Positions 36,389 through 45,592 of a DNA stretch of 64,000 nucleotides are shown in pieces. Every line of letters starts with the position of its first letter. Position 1 is the first letter of the stretch. Both the position numbers and the translations under genes were made by a program. The stretch is from Mesorhizobium metallidurans STM 2683 (GTDB lineage Bacteria > Pseudomonadota > Alphaproteobacteria > Rhizobiales > Rhizobiaceae). The stretch is taken from positions 1-64,000 of the forward strand of contig NZ_CAUM01000013.1 in the NCBI RefSeq assembly GCF_000350085.1, in the 5' to 3' direction. The notes beneath the pieces are model-generated. The model had not been told where the DNA came from. It searched no databases and was given only the letters and a program-made list of their open reading frames with translations.

Positions 36389-37144
36389 GTGACAGACAAT
36401 ATCCTCGTCGAGCGCCAGGGCGCCGTCCAGATCATCCGCATGAACCGCCCGGACAAGAAGAATGCCCTGACGCGCGCCATGTATGCGACAATGTCGGCAG
36501 CCCTTGCCGAAGGCGACGCCGATCCGGCGGTTCGCGTCCATGTTTTCCTTGGCGTGCCCGGCGCCTTCTCGTCCGGCAACGATCTTGCCGATTTCATGGT
36601 TGTCGCCACCGGCGGCGAAGGCGGCACCGAAGTCTGGGATTTCCTGATGGCGCTGGCCAGGGTGGAAAAACCCATGGTCTCCGGCGTCGACGGTATCGCC
36701 GTTGGCATCGGCACCACGCTCAACTTGCATTGCGACCTCACCTTCGCCACGCCGCGCACCGTATTCCGTACACCCTTCGTCGATCTCGGCCTGGTGCCCG
36801 AGGCAGGGTCCAGCCTGCTCGCACCGCAGGTGCTCGGCCGGCAAGGCGCCTTCGCGCTGCTTGGTCTCGGCGAAGGCTTTTCCGCCGAGCGTGCGAAGGC
36901 CGCCGGGCTGATCTACGAGGTTGTCGAGGAAGAGGCGCTCGAAGCCTCGGTGCTGGCCGCCGCCGCCCAGATCGCCGCCAAGCCGCCGCAGGCACTGAAG
37001 ATCGCGCGTGACCTGATGCGCGGCTCCCGCGAAGACCTTGTCGCCCGCATCGGCGAGGAGAGCGCCCATTTCCGCGAGCGTCTCAAATCCGACGAGGCTC
37101 GCGTCGCGCTGACGGCCTTCATGACCAGAAAGAAGGCAGGCTGA
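36389..37144 (+). CDS. Enoyl-CoA hydratase/isomerase family protein
   Basis: A 251-residue crotonase. The CoA/oxyanion segments are NRPDKKNALTRAMYATMSAA and GAFSSGNDLADFM, and the second oxyanion element is VDGIAVGIGTTLNLHCDLTF. In place of the two catalytic Glu of classical hydratases, this protein has VDLGLVPEAGSSLLAPQVLG with one Glu, a pattern also found in isomerases. GTG start at 36389 follows AAGGA. It is probably co-transcribed with the acyl-CoA dehydrogenase. Confidence 0.9.
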   Translation: MTDNILVERQGAVQIIRMNRPDKKNALTRAMYATMSAALAEGDADPAVRVHVFLGVPGAFSSGNDLADFMVVATGGEGGTEVWDFLMALARVEKPMVSGVDGIAVGIGTTLNLHCDLTFATPRTVFRTPFVDLGLVPEAGSSLLAPQVLGRQGAFALLGLGEGFSAERAKAAGLIYEVVEEEALEASVLAAAAQIAAKPPQALKIARDLMRGSREDLVARIGEESAHFRERLKSDEARVALTAFMTRKKAG

Positions 37145-37180
37145 AGGCAGAGTGGCCTGGTGACGCGGCCATGGCCGACT

Positions 37181-37474
37181 TTACAGGGTCTGCGGCCACC
37201 GCTGGGCGGCGTGCATGACGGTGACGATTTCGACGGTGTCGCCGTTGATGCGATAGGGGACGATATACGGAATATCAACCAAAACGAGTTCCCGCGTCGC
37301 CTTGATGCGCCCTATGCGCCCCATGGCCGGTTGCTCGGCGAGATGTTCCGCCGCCGTCACGATGCGCGCAATGACTCGGGCGGCCGCTTCAGGGTTGTCC
37401 TTCTCGATATGTGCTCCGATTTCGTCAAGCCGCCGCAGCGCTCGCTTGGTCCAGCGGATTCTTTTGCGGCTCAT
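37181..37474 (-). CDS. RelE/ParE-family toxin
   Basis: A 97-residue toxin with the RelE/ParE fold: RIRWTKRALRRLDEIGAHIE at the N-terminus, AARVIARIVTAAEHLAEQPA in the middle and RELVLVDIPYIVPYRINGDT near the C-terminus, ending in VEIVTVMHAAQRWP. ParE members poison gyrase and RelE members cut mRNA; sequence by eye favours ParE/plasmid-stabilisation type. Its ATG overlaps the antitoxin TGA by four bases. Confidence 0.9.
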   Translation of the reverse strand: MSRKRIRWTKRALRRLDEIGAHIEKDNPEAAARVIARIVTAAEHLAEQPAMGRIGRIKATRELVLVDIPYIVPYRINGDTVEIVTVMHAAQRWPQTL

Positions 37475-37722
37475 GCCTGGCGGGCGGACTTGACGTATTT
37501 TCCCACAACGGCGGCTACATCACGATCACTGGCAAAATCGCCGCGCTCGGCTTCGGCCAACCCGGCTTCTATCTCGGCGAGTTGCCATTCTTCACGGGTT
37601 ACAAAGTCCTCAATGGCCTGCGCAGCCACATAGGATCGCGAGCGGTCGAGCTTTTCGGCAAGCTGGTCAAGCCTGTTCGCGGTTTCGTCCGGGACGCGCA
37701 CGGTAAAAGCCGTCATGGTCAT
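37471..37722 (-). CDS. Ribbon-helix-helix (CopG-type) antitoxin
   Basis: An 83-residue antitoxin. TMTAFTVRVPDETANRLDQL and DRSRSYVAAQAIEDFV form the ribbon-helix-helix; EEWQLAEIEAGLAEAERGDF and the C-terminal tail would bind the toxin. The start is ambiguous between ATGs at 37731, 37722 and 37716; 37722 is used because GAAAG precedes it and 37731 abuts the operator. Partner toxin overlaps by four bases. Confidence 0.87.
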   Translation of the reverse strand: MTMTAFTVRVPDETANRLDQLAEKLDRSRSYVAAQAIEDFVTREEWQLAEIEAGLAEAERGDFASDRDVAAVVGKYVKSARQA

Positions 37723-37731
37723 AACTTTCAT

Positions 37732-37760
37732 TTGGTTCACTATGATTATTAGTGAACCAA
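37732..37760. promoter_or_regulatory. Palindromic operator of the ParE/CopG-type module
   Basis: TTGGTTCACTA-TGATTAT-TAGTGAACCAA, perfect 11-base arms around seven bases, directly upstream of the antitoxin. A further half-like GGTTCG follows at 37763. Expected binding site of the antitoxin. Confidence 0.8.
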
Positions 37761-37819
37761 GGTGGTTCGTCAAGGATTGCCCTGAGGCATCCAGGACAAT
37801 CGGTGAAAGTGCACTCCAT

Positions 37820-38452
37820 CTAGCGGTGCTCGGCCGCAATGCGGATGCCGAGGCTGACCAGCACCACTCCGGTCACGCCCTCGATGACGCGGCGGATCGA
37901 TGGCCGGCGCAGGAAATCGCCCGCCTTGGCGACGACCGTCGCGTAAAGCGTCAGCCAGACGAAGGTCATGACGGCAAAGACCGCTCCCAGACCAAGCAAT
38001 GCCGCGAAGCTTTCCCCACCGGGCGGCACGAACTGAGGCAAAAGGCTGGCGAAGAACACCGCCATCTTCGGATTGCCGAGATCGCTGATCAGGCCCTGGC
38101 GAAAGGCGCTTGCCGCCGTCAGCCGCCGCGAAGGCTTGGCGATGGCCGCTCCCTCCGCCTGATGGGACGGCCGCCAAGCCTCCTGCAGCGCCTTGACGCC
38201 GAGATAGATCAGATAGGCGGCGCCGGCATATTTGACGGTCAGGAAAAGCGGTTCCGAAGCCACCAGCAGGGCGACAATGCCGGCACTGGTGGCCAGCGCC
38301 CAGATCGTCTGGGCGCCGGCGATGCCGAGCGCGGTAAACACGCCGCCGGCGCGGCCACCGAGAAGTGCGTTGCGGATGGTGATGGCCGTGTCCGGTCCGG
38401 GCGTGGCGAGGATGACGAACGAGACGCCGAGAAAGGCCAGGAACAGGCTCAT
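37820..38452 (-). CDS. LysE-family amino acid exporter
   Basis: A 210-residue inner-membrane protein of the LysE/RhtB family with about six membrane segments. The family N-terminus is visible: MSLFLAFLGVSFVILATPGP followed by DTAITIRNALLGGR. The central loop SAFRQGLISDLGNPKMAVFF is the second conserved region. Members export amino acids or homoserine lactones; the substrate is not known. It stands alone between a toxin-antitoxin pair and pdxH. Confidence 0.92.
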   Translation of the reverse strand: MSLFLAFLGVSFVILATPGPDTAITIRNALLGGRAGGVFTALGIAGAQTIWALATSAGIVALLVASEPLFLTVKYAGAAYLIYLGVKALQEAWRPSHQAEGAAIAKPSRRLTAASAFRQGLISDLGNPKMAVFFASLLPQFVPPGGESFAALLGLGAVFAVMTFVWLTLYATVVAKAGDFLRRPSIRRVIEGVTGVVLVSLGIRIAAEHR

Positions 38453-38518
38453 GGATCACCTCTTTGCGACCGGCGCGGCACAGGGTCCTGTCTTGCCGCA
38501 CGGCCTTGGAAAAACCTG

Positions 38519-39136
38519 CTACGGATAAAGCCTCGTCTTGTCCCAGCCGCCTTGGGCATTGCGGGAAAAGACGATGCGGTCGTGCAGCCGGAACGGCCGG
38601 TCGTGCCAGAACTCGATCGTCCGTGGCACGATACGGAAGCCCGACCAGTGTTTTGGCCGCGGAATTTCTCCGATCGGATAGCGCGCCGTGTATTCGGCAA
38701 CGGCCTTTTCCAGCGCGAAGCGGCTTTCCAGCGGCCGCGACTGTTTCGACGCCCAGGCGCCGATACGGCTGCCGCGCGGGCGCGTCGCATAATAGGCATC
38801 AGCTTCCGCCTCGGTGACGATTTCCACTGGCCCGCGCACGCGCACCTGCCGGCGCAGCGACTTCCAATGGAAGCACATCGCCGCCTTCATGCTGCCAAGA
38901 ATCTCTTGGCCCTTGGCGCTCTCGAAATTCGTGTAGAAGACAAACCCGCTTTCATCGAACCCCTTGAGCAGCACCATGCGCACATCCGGCATGCCCTCGG
39001 CATCGACGGTCGCCAGCGCCACGCCGTTGGCATCGTTGATCTCGCTCTTCGTTGCATCCTCGAGCCATGCGGCAAAAAGGCGGAACGGCTCGGCAACCTC
39101 GGTAAAGTCACCGCTTGTTAACCCGGTTTCGCTCAT
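38519..39136 (-). CDS. pdxH: Pyridoxamine 5'-phosphate oxidase
   Basis: FMN enzyme converting pyridoxine or pyridoxamine phosphate to pyridoxal phosphate in the cytoplasm. The 205-residue protein has [19 protein letters not shown] (FMN binding), [20 protein letters not shown], and the C-terminal signature [14 protein letters not shown]. The RPFRLHDR segment closes the active site. Length is normal. It is divergent from the lipoprotein gene. Confidence 0.96.
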   Translation of the reverse strand: MSETGLTSGDFTEVAEPFRLFAAWLEDATKSEINDANGVALATVDAEGMPDVRMVLLKGFDESGFVFYTNFESAKGQEILGSMKAAMCFHWKSLRRQVRVRGPVEIVTEAEADAYYATRPRGSRIGAWASKQSRPLESRFALEKAVAEYTARYPIGEIPRPKHWSGFRIVPRTIEFWHDRPFRLHDRIVFSRNAQGGWDKTRLYP

Positions 39137-39177
39137 AGTTTTTCCAAATCCTGATCGCTGGCTGGGGAGATTGCCGA

Positions 39178-39639
39178 TTGTCGCGTATCGCGCAAGCTTT
39201 TGACAGCGGGCAACGGAGCGTATTTGCTTCGGCCAGCGCCAAAGCCGCGATCGTTCTGGTCGCCCTGCCGCTGGCCGCCTGCGGTGGTGGAGGCTTCAGC
39301 CTGGAGCAGGCCGAGGTCGACCGCACGATCCTGACCTCAAGCACGTCAGCCAACGCTTCGCCGGTCGATCAGGACCGCGCCTCGGACCAGACGACGATCG
39401 GCAATGCGGTATCTTCGGCCGACATCGAACAACTCAGCGGGCAGGCCATTCCCTGGGCGAATGCCGATACCGGTTCGCGCGGCTCCATCACCGAGCTGGC
39501 GGAATTCAAGGACAAGGGTCAGACATGCCGCCGCTTCACCGCGTCGCGCGAGAGCTTCGACGGTGTCGCTCTGTTCAAGGGCGAGGTGTGCCTGGCCGGC
39601 GCCGGCGCCTGGCGCATGCAGGACTTCAAGTCGCTTTAA
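39178..39639 (+). CDS. Lipoprotein, RT0821/Lpp0805 surface-protein type
   Basis: A 153-residue lipoprotein. The hydrophobic segment [16 protein letters not shown] carries the lipobox LAAC, with the acylated Cys at about residue 35. The C-terminal half ([20 protein letters not shown], then [16 protein letters not shown]) has two further Cys and resembles the RT0821/Lpp0805 family of alphaproteobacterial surface proteins. Start is a TTG at 39178, just inside the divergent pdxH promoter. Its TAA overlaps the M20 peptidase stop on the other strand. Confidence 0.8.
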   Translation: MSRIAQAFDSGQRSVFASASAKAAIVLVALPLAACGGGGFSLEQAEVDRTILTSSTSANASPVDQDRASDQTTIGNAVSSADIEQLSGQAIPWANADTGSRGSITELAEFKDKGQTCRRFTASRESFDGVALFKGEVCLAGAGAWRMQDFKSL

Positions 39640-41096
39640 GTCTTCCAGACCGCATATTGCGCGATCTGCCCGTTCGGCTCGCCCAAATCCCAGTAAAGTC
39701 CTGCCATCAGCCCCAGGCCTTCTCGGGCAATGGCAACCGGCAGATGCTCATTGGGCGCGTGCTGCGAACATCCTGGATAGGAATGCGGGACCCAAATGGT
39801 CGGCATTTCTAGAACTTCGGAGAAGATGTCGTTCGGGAGTGATCCGCCGAGGCTCGGCAGAATGGCGGGTTTCTTTCCCGTCGTGCGGGCAATCGAATCG
39901 ACCACCCAACTGACCCACGGGTGCTTCGGATCGAGCCGCGTCGCGTGAAAAACTTCATCGCGCGCTTTCGCAATCTGCACGGTCGAAAAACCGTTGCAGT
40001 CCAGATGACGACGCAACGCAGGAAGGACTTCTTGCACGTCCACCCCGATGACGAAGCGAAGCTGGCAACGCGCCCAGGCTCGGGGCGGAATGGCGCCAAC
40101 AGGTGCCCTCGGGTTCCCCGCCTCGAAGGCAAGCACCGAAAATGAGCACCACGCAAAAACCTTCTCCGCAGAGGTCAAGCCAGGCTCGCCCCAATCGGGA
40201 TCGATCTTGGGCTCCTCCGTGCCGCTCTCCACCTCACAGTTCGCAAGAACGCGTCGCACATCGTCGGGAATGCTTGTCGGAAGCCACTCCGGAATCCGGA
40301 TTTTTCCGGTCGGTTCGGTGATGCTTGCAATCGCATGGGCAAGTTGAATGGCTGGATCCGAGAGGAGACCGCCCCAGTTTCCTGAATGATGGCCGCCCTT
40401 CCGTGCATCAATCCAGATGTCGAAGGAGATAGAGCCGCGCGAGCCCAAAAAAACGGTCGGCCTTTCAGCGGAGAGGCGAGGGCCGTCCGAGGCGATCAGC
40501 ACATCCGAGCGGAACAATTCCTTGTGGGTCTTGGCCAGTTCCCGCAGGCCGGGCGAGACTCGTTCCTCCCCCATTTCGATCAGATACTTGGCATTGAAGC
40601 CGAGCCTTCCGCGCGTCTCGATGACGGCTCGAAGCGCGCCGACGTTTATCGAATGCTGGCCTTTGTTGTCGGCGACGCCGCGCCCGTACCATCTGTTGTC
40701 ACGTTCGGTCAGACGCCACGGCGAAAGACCCTCATCCCACTCGTCATCCAACCCGCGAACCACGTCGCCGTGGCCATAGCCAAGTACCGTCGGACGCGCG
40801 GCGTCCTCCGTGCGTTCGGCGAAAAAGAATGGCCAGCCGTTCTGGTTGAGCGTTCGGCATGCAAAGCCAAGTGCTTCGAATGTCGGCTTTATCTCGGTCT
40901 CGATATAGTCAACCAGCACATGTTCGCGATCAGGGTTCTGGCTCTCCGTCGGCATGCCAATCCGACGGGCCAAATCCTCCCGGAAAGCGCCTGAATCGAA
41001 GTAAGCCTCCGACCGAGCTATCGCAGCCGCGCGCGTCATGCCCCTCAGCCTAGCATCGGTGGTCTTGGACGGCCAGTAGCCGTTCCGCCGTGCCAT
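39636..41096 (-). CDS. M20-family metallopeptidase
   Basis: A 486-residue zinc-dependent exopeptidase of the M20 family (carboxypeptidase/dipeptidase). Metal ligands are suggested by LGYGHGDVVRG (His), GRGVADNKGQH (Asp) and IEMGEERVSPG (catalytic and ligand Glu), with the C-terminal His in WVPHSYPGCSQHAPNEH. The dimerisation lid is the middle 150 residues. An internal ATG at 41039 (MTRAAAIARSE) is an alternative start. Codon choice reads slightly less GC-rich at third positions than neighbours, and it sits between a lipoprotein gene and dnaJ-fabI, so it may be an insertion. Confidence 0.88.
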   Translation of the reverse strand: MARRNGYWPSKTTDARLRGMTRAAAIARSEAYFDSGAFREDLARRIGMPTESQNPDREHVLVDYIETEIKPTFEALGFACRTLNQNGWPFFFAERTEDAARPTVLGYGHGDVVRGLDDEWDEGLSPWRLTERDNRWYGRGVADNKGQHSINVGALRAVIETRGRLGFNAKYLIEMGEERVSPGLRELAKTHKELFRSDVLIASDGPRLSAERPTVFLGSRGSISFDIWIDARKGGHHSGNWGGLLSDPAIQLAHAIASITEPTGKIRIPEWLPTSIPDDVRRVLANCEVESGTEEPKIDPDWGEPGLTSAEKVFAWCSFSVLAFEAGNPRAPVGAIPPRAWARCQLRFVIGVDVQEVLPALRRHLDCNGFSTVQIAKARDEVFHATRLDPKHPWVSWVVDSIARTTGKKPAILPSLGGSLPNDIFSEVLEMPTIWVPHSYPGCSQHAPNEHLPVAIAREGLGLMAGLYWDLGEPNGQIAQYAVWKT

Positions 41097-41268
41097 CGTC
41101 CGTCACCAAATCCCTCTTGTCTCAAACCATCGCCGGCTCAATGACCAGACCTAATCTCATCGTGCTCCAATTCCACCGCCAATCTGGCTATGCACCACTG
41201 GAATTTCTTCCTATGCGGGCGCATATAGGTGGCAATCGTGGACTCATACTCTCTTGCAGGCAGGAAGC

Positions 41269-42195
41269 ATGCGCGACCCCTATGAGGTGCTGGGCGTTGC
41301 CAAGAACGCATCGGCCAAGGACATAAAATCGGCGTACCGCAAACTCGCCAAGAAGCATCATCCGGACCAGAACCCGAATGATCCCAAGGCGAAGGACCGT
41401 TTTGCCGCCGCCAACCAGGCTTACGAGATCGTCGGCGACGAGAAGGCCCGCGCGGCCTTCGATCGCGGCGAGATCGACGCCGACGGCAAGCCGCGGTTCC
41501 AGGGTTTCGAAGGTGCCGCGGGCGGCGGCGATCCTTTTTCCGGTTTTCGCCGACAGCAGGGGCCGGGCGGATCGCGCTTCGAATTTCGCTCCGGTCGCCC
41601 CGGCGGCGATCCTTTTGACGGCAACAGCGATATCTTCAGCCAGATTTTTGGCGATGCCTTTTCGGGAGCGCGCGGCACCGGCGCGGGCGACCGCTGGCAG
41701 GCCCAGCCGGGCGCCGACCTGAACGTGACGCTCGACATCACCATCGAGGAAGCGGCGACCGCGGAGAAGGTGACCGCGATGTTCCCCGACGGCCGCAAGA
41801 TCGCCGTCAAGCTGCCGGCCTATGTCGAGGACGGCCAGACCATCCGGCTGAAGGGGCAGGGCGAGCAAGGGCCGCAGCCGGGCGACGCGCTGGTCAAGAT
41901 ACACTTTCGCCGGCATCCGCGCTATCGCGTCGATGGCCGCAACCTGCATGCCGACCTGCCGGTGGCGCTGGCCGATGCGGTGCTTGGCGCCAAGGTGGCG
42001 GTCGAGACGCCGACCGGCAAGCTCGCGGTCAACATCCCCGCCTGGTCGAGTTCGGACAAGGTGCTGCGGCTGAAGGGCAGGGGGCTGCCGGAAAAAGCCG
42101 GCGGTCACGGTGATCTCTATGCGCATGTGCGGCTGATGTTGCCGGAAGGCGGCGACAGCGATCTCGAAGCGCTGATCCGCAACCGAAAAGGCTGA
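41269..42195 (+). CDS. DnaJ-class co-chaperone (CbpA-like)
   Basis: A 308-residue J-domain protein. The J domain is at residues 1-70 ([20 protein letters not shown], then the HPD motif in [10 protein letters not shown]), followed by a Gly/Phe-rich linker ([20 protein letters not shown]) and the DnaJ C-terminal substrate-binding domains ([16 protein letters not shown]). The zinc-finger region of true DnaJ is absent, which marks it as a CbpA-type partner of DnaK. fabI follows 107 bases later. Confidence 0.92.
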   Translation: MRDPYEVLGVAKNASAKDIKSAYRKLAKKHHPDQNPNDPKAKDRFAAANQAYEIVGDEKARAAFDRGEIDADGKPRFQGFEGAAGGGDPFSGFRRQQGPGGSRFEFRSGRPGGDPFDGNSDIFSQIFGDAFSGARGTGAGDRWQAQPGADLNVTLDITIEEAATAEKVTAMFPDGRKIAVKLPAYVEDGQTIRLKGQGEQGPQPGDALVKIHFRRHPRYRVDGRNLHADLPVALADAVLGAKVAVETPTGKLAVNIPAWSSSDKVLRLKGRGLPEKAGGHGDLYAHVRLMLPEGGDSDLEALIRNRKG

Positions 42196-42302
42196 TCATA
42201 CGGTTTTGTCCCCCGAACTGTCCGTTTTGAACGCTTGAAGGGGCTCTGTGCCTGTGCGATAGGGCTGTCCACAAAGCAGAAAATCTTGCGGAGAGCACTC
42301 AC

Positions 42303-43121
42303 ATGGCGGGTGGACAGGGCCTTATGGCCGGTAAGCGCGGCCTTATCCTTGGCGTCGCCAACAACAGATCGATCGCCTATGGCATCGCCAAGGCCTGCGT
42401 CGACCACGGCGCCGAGATCGCGCTCACCTACCAGGGCGAGGCGTTCAAGAAGCGCGTCGAGCCGCTGGCGGCGGAGCTCAACGCATATGTCGCCGGCCAC
42501 TGTGACGTCACCGACCCGGCAAGCCTCGACGAGGTGTTTGCCAATGTCGCCAAGCTCTGGGGCAAGCTCGACTTCCTCGTCCACGCCATCGCCTTTTCCG
42601 ACAAGGACGAGCTGACCGGCCGTTATGTCGAGACGACGCGCGACAACTTCCTGCGCACCATGGACATTTCGGTGTATTCCTTCACCACCATCGCCAAGCG
42701 CGCCGAGGCGCTGATGAGCGAGGGCGGCTCGCTGCTGACGCTGACCTACTATGGCGCGGAAAAGGTGATGCCGCACTACAACGTCATGGGTGTGGCCAAG
42801 GCGGCGCTCGAAGCCAGCGTGCGCTATCTGGCCGTCGACCTCGGCGCCAGGAAGATCCGCGTCAACGCCATCTCGGCCGGGCCGATCAAGACGCTTGCCG
42901 CCTCCGGCATCGGCGATTTCCGCTACATCCTGAAATGGAACGAATACAATTCGCCGCTGAAACAGACCGTCACCCAGGAGGAGGTCGGTGATTCCGCCGT
43001 GTATTTCCTGTCCGACCTGTCGCGCGGCGTCACCGGCGAGATCCACCATGTCGATTCCGGCTACCATGTTGTCGGCATGAAGGCTGTCGACGCCCCCGAC
43101 ATTTCAACCGTCAAGGACTAG
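42303..43121 (+). CDS. fabI: Enoyl-[acyl-carrier-protein] reductase (NADH)
   Basis: Last reductive step of the type II fatty acid elongation cycle. The 272-residue short-chain dehydrogenase has the FabI cofactor motif GLILGVANNRSIAYGIAKAC and the catalytic Tyr-x6-Lys in MPHYNVMGVAKAALEASVRY, with the substrate-loop segment ISAGPIKTLAASGIGDF. All are FabI-specific. The order dnaJ-like, fabI, phosphatase is commonly conserved in Rhizobiales. Confidence 0.96.
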   Translation: MAGGQGLMAGKRGLILGVANNRSIAYGIAKACVDHGAEIALTYQGEAFKKRVEPLAAELNAYVAGHCDVTDPASLDEVFANVAKLWGKLDFLVHAIAFSDKDELTGRYVETTRDNFLRTMDISVYSFTTIAKRAEALMSEGGSLLTLTYYGAEKVMPHYNVMGVAKAALEASVRYLAVDLGARKIRVNAISAGPIKTLAASGIGDFRYILKWNEYNSPLKQTVTQEEVGDSAVYFLSDLSRGVTGEIHHVDSGYHVVGMKAVDAPDISTVKD

Positions 43122-43178
43122 TTCCTTCCGCGAACACCAATCCTGCCTGTCTGCTCCCGATCTCACCCGGAAGACCTG

Positions 43179-43766
43179 ATGTATCCGCTCGTCTACATCG
43201 CGCGCCACGGCCAGACGGAGTGGAACGCCGAGGCCCGGCTGCAGGGGCAGGCCGACACCGACCTCAATGCGCTCGGCCGCCAGCAGGCAACCCGCAACGG
43301 GCGCCGGCTTGCCGAATTTGTCCATAACCCCCAGGATTTCGACTTTGTCGCCAGCCCGATGCGGCGCACGCGCGAGACGATGGAGCGCCTGCGCGCGGCG
43401 ATGAAGCTCGATCCGCATGCTTATCGCACCGAGCCGCTACTCGTGGAGTTGAGCTTTGGCGACTGGCAGGGTTTCACCTTTGCCGAACTCGAGGCGAGGG
43501 ATCCCGGTTCGACCAGGCAACGCCGTCTCGACAAATGGAATTTCCAGCCGCCCGGCGAGGGCGCCGAAAGCTACCAGATGCTGCTCGAACGGGTGAAGCC
43601 GTGGTTCGACGCACTCGACCGCGACACGGTCTGCGTGACCCATGGTGGCGTCGTGCGCGCCCTGTTCCGCCTGGTACTGGGGATGTCCGCGCAAGATGCG
43701 GTCAGCATGGAAGTGCCGCAGGACCGCCTGCTCCGGCTGGAGGGTCGCCGCCTGGAGTGGCTTTGA
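43179..43766 (+). CDS. Histidine phosphatase family protein
   Basis: A 195-residue phosphoglycerate-mutase-like phosphatase. The catalytic RHG motif is in YIARHGQTEWNAEARLQGQ, a second active-site Arg in FVASPMRRTRETMERL, and the second catalytic His in DTVCVTHGGVVRALFR. Substrate is unknown; many relatives are general phosphatases. It follows fabI by 57 bases. Its stop is directly followed by the first copy of a 27-base direct repeat that marks the left edge of an island-like region. Confidence 0.9.
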   Translation: MYPLVYIARHGQTEWNAEARLQGQADTDLNALGRQQATRNGRRLAEFVHNPQDFDFVASPMRRTRETMERLRAAMKLDPHAYRTEPLLVELSFGDWQGFTFAELEARDPGSTRQRRLDKWNFQPPGEGAESYQMLLERVKPWFDALDRDTVCVTHGGVVRALFRLVLGMSAQDAVSMEVPQDRLLRLEGRRLEWL

Positions 43767-43767
43767 G

Positions 43768-43794
43768 GGTCGAAATCCAATCACTCTGAACGAT
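43768..43794. repeat. 27-base direct repeat, left copy
   Basis: GGTCGAAATCCAATCACTCTGAACGAT, given here as its start GGTCGAAATCCAATC and end CTCTGAACGAT, matches 45539-45565 with one mismatch (A/G). The copies flank the CGNR regulator and hydrolase genes. It may be a dispersed rhizobial repeat or the scar of an insertion. Confidence 0.75.
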
Positions 43795-43946
43795 AGGGTT
43801 TAGCCCTCTGCCACCGTGCGATGCGCTTTTGTTGCGCGACGAGCGGACATCGAAGACACGGCGCTTGATTCTTTGAATCCGTAGCCGCCTCAAATATGCG
43901 GCCAATCCGTCCACGGCGCTCCGGGGTGCCTTGTCGGTCTTGCTGG

Positions 43947-44519
43947 TTAGGATGCCATATAGCCCCGATGGCGGGCTATCTTTTCGCGATTCCCGCAAAT
44001 TCGCATGTTGCACCAGCGGCGCTTCCCGCCTCGTGAGGTGTCTACAAACAGCCACCCACATCGTGGGCACGCATGCACCCTTGCGCGCGGCAGCGTAAAG
44101 AATGCTTCAATCGACAAGTGTGCAAGGAGTGCGCTCAAAAGGGCAGGGTTTTTCCATTGATGGGAGGAGAGATCGAGCCGCGTCCCATCCCAACCGACTT
44201 GTTGGGCTTCCAACCCGCAGGCGGCGCGTGAGAATAGAAGACCAAGCGGCTGCGATGGCGCCTCCACGTTTGAAGCGATCGCGTTGAAGAGCGCATACGA
44301 CGATTCACGTATCTCACGAACTTCGTTGAGGAAGTGCCGATCTGGTATCTCGGCGACCGCTCCTGCTTCACCCTCGTCCGCCAACCCTGCAGCAAGCAGC
44401 CACGTCCCGATATCCCGAGGGGAGTTGAAGAGTTCATTATGCGGCGGTGGGTTTCGCCGGTCGAACACGGCGTTCGAAAGGTCGAGGGCGGGGTGACCGC
44501 CTACGAAGTGTTCCGCCAC
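43947..44519 (-). CDS. CGNR zinc-finger (ABATE domain) regulator
   Basis: A 190-residue protein with an N-terminal ABATE domain (HFVGGHPALDLSNAVFDRRN, then NSPRDIGTWLLAAGL) and a C-terminal CGNR zinc finger (RVHACPRCGWLFVDTSRGGK, then RRWCNMRICGNREKIARHR). The four zinc ligands C-P-R-C and C-x4-C are visible. Proteins of this kind are stress-responsive transcription factors, often beside the enzyme gene they control. It is divergent from the alpha/beta hydrolase with 123 bases between, supporting such a link. Confidence 0.88.
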   Translation of the reverse strand: MAEHFVGGHPALDLSNAVFDRRNPPPHNELFNSPRDIGTWLLAAGLADEGEAGAVAEIPDRHFLNEVREIRESSYALFNAIASNVEAPSQPLGLLFSRAACGLEAQQVGWDGTRLDLSSHQWKNPALLSALLAHLSIEAFFTLPRARVHACPRCGWLFVDTSRGGKRRWCNMRICGNREKIARHRGYMAS

Positions 44520-44642
44520 CCAGGCCGTGTTATCGCTCGACAGGGAACGTAACCTTTAATAGCTCGTTAAACGGTTACAGCTGCGTAACCACATTAGCCA
44601 AATTATCAGGTTTCATCTCCGACTGCAAACAGGAGGAACAGT

Positions 44643-45536
44643 ATGCTGAACGTTCAGAAAACCAAGCATCACATAGTCGTAGTGGACGGGGTGGACCTGT
44701 TCTATCGCGAGGCGGGGCGGCGCGGCGCACCCGGCGTTCTGCTTCTCCACGGCCAACCCAGCTCATCATACAGCTTCCGCAACGTCATCAGCCCCTTGGC
44801 CGAGGTAGCGCGGGTCGTTGCGCCCGACCTGCCCGGGTTCGGCTTCACGGAGGCGCCTGACGATTACGAGTACACGTTCGAGGCTATGGCGCGGACGATC
44901 GACGCCTTGGTGCGGGAGATCGGGATGGAGCGGTTCTTCCTCTACATCCACGATTTCGGTGCGCCCGTCGCCTACCATCTGGCGCTAGCGCGTCCCGACC
45001 GCGTGCTGGGGCTCATCATCCAGAACGGCAATGCCCATCAGGAGGGCCTTGGCCCGGACTGGGACGCAAACAAGACCTACTGGTCGGATCCCACCCTCGA
45101 AAACCGCAAGAAACTCCCCGAGTGGCTGAACTTCGATGGGGTGCGGCATACCTATGTCGGTGACATCCCGGAACAGCTCAAACCGCAGTTCGCGCCTGAA
45201 GGCTGGCATCTGGACTGGGAGCGAATGAGCCGGCCGGGGCTCGTCGATATACAATTTCGCATCTTCGAGGACTATGGGCGGTACGTCGCCCGTTTTCCCG
45301 AGATCTCGGCCTATCATCGCGAACGTCAGCCGCCGGCGCTGCTGCTCTGGGGCCGCCACGACCCATACTTCGAGATCGACGAGGTGCTTGCCTATGCCCG
45401 CGAGCTCGACCGACTCGACATGCACATCTACGATGGCGCGCACCTCCTGCTGGAGACGCACCATCAGGAGTGCGTGGCGCTCATGCGCGAGTTCATTCTG
45501 AATGCTCAATCAAGTTCAGGATCGCGCACTCGATAG
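44643..45536 (+). CDS. Alpha/beta hydrolase, epoxide hydrolase/haloalkane dehalogenase type
   Basis: A 297-residue alpha/beta hydrolase. The oxyanion segment is LLLHGQPSSSYSFRNVI, the nucleophile elbow reads YIHDFGAPVAYHLA with Asp as nucleophile in place of Ser, the acid is in LLWGRHDPYFEIDE and the His in DGAHLLLETHH. An Asp nucleophile is typical of epoxide hydrolases and haloalkane dehalogenases and excludes an ordinary esterase. AGGAGG lies upstream of the ATG. Probably regulated by the divergent CGNR gene; the substrate is unknown. Confidence 0.9.
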   Translation: MLNVQKTKHHIVVVDGVDLFYREAGRRGAPGVLLLHGQPSSSYSFRNVISPLAEVARVVAPDLPGFGFTEAPDDYEYTFEAMARTIDALVREIGMERFFLYIHDFGAPVAYHLALARPDRVLGLIIQNGNAHQEGLGPDWDANKTYWSDPTLENRKKLPEWLNFDGVRHTYVGDIPEQLKPQFAPEGWHLDWERMSRPGLVDIQFRIFEDYGRYVARFPEISAYHRERQPPALLLWGRHDPYFEIDEVLAYARELDRLDMHIYDGAHLLLETHHQECVALMREFILNAQSSSGSRTR

Positions 45537-45538
45537 TT

Positions 45539-45565
45539 GGTCGAAATCCAATCGCTCTGAACGAT
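45539..45565. repeat. 27-base direct repeat, right copy
   Basis: Second copy of the repeat at 43768-43794, differing by one base, in the same orientation and 1771 bases away. It begins three bases after the hydrolase stop codon. Confidence 0.75.
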
Positions 45566-45592
45566 TTAGCCCCCTCTCAGACATTGATGGCG

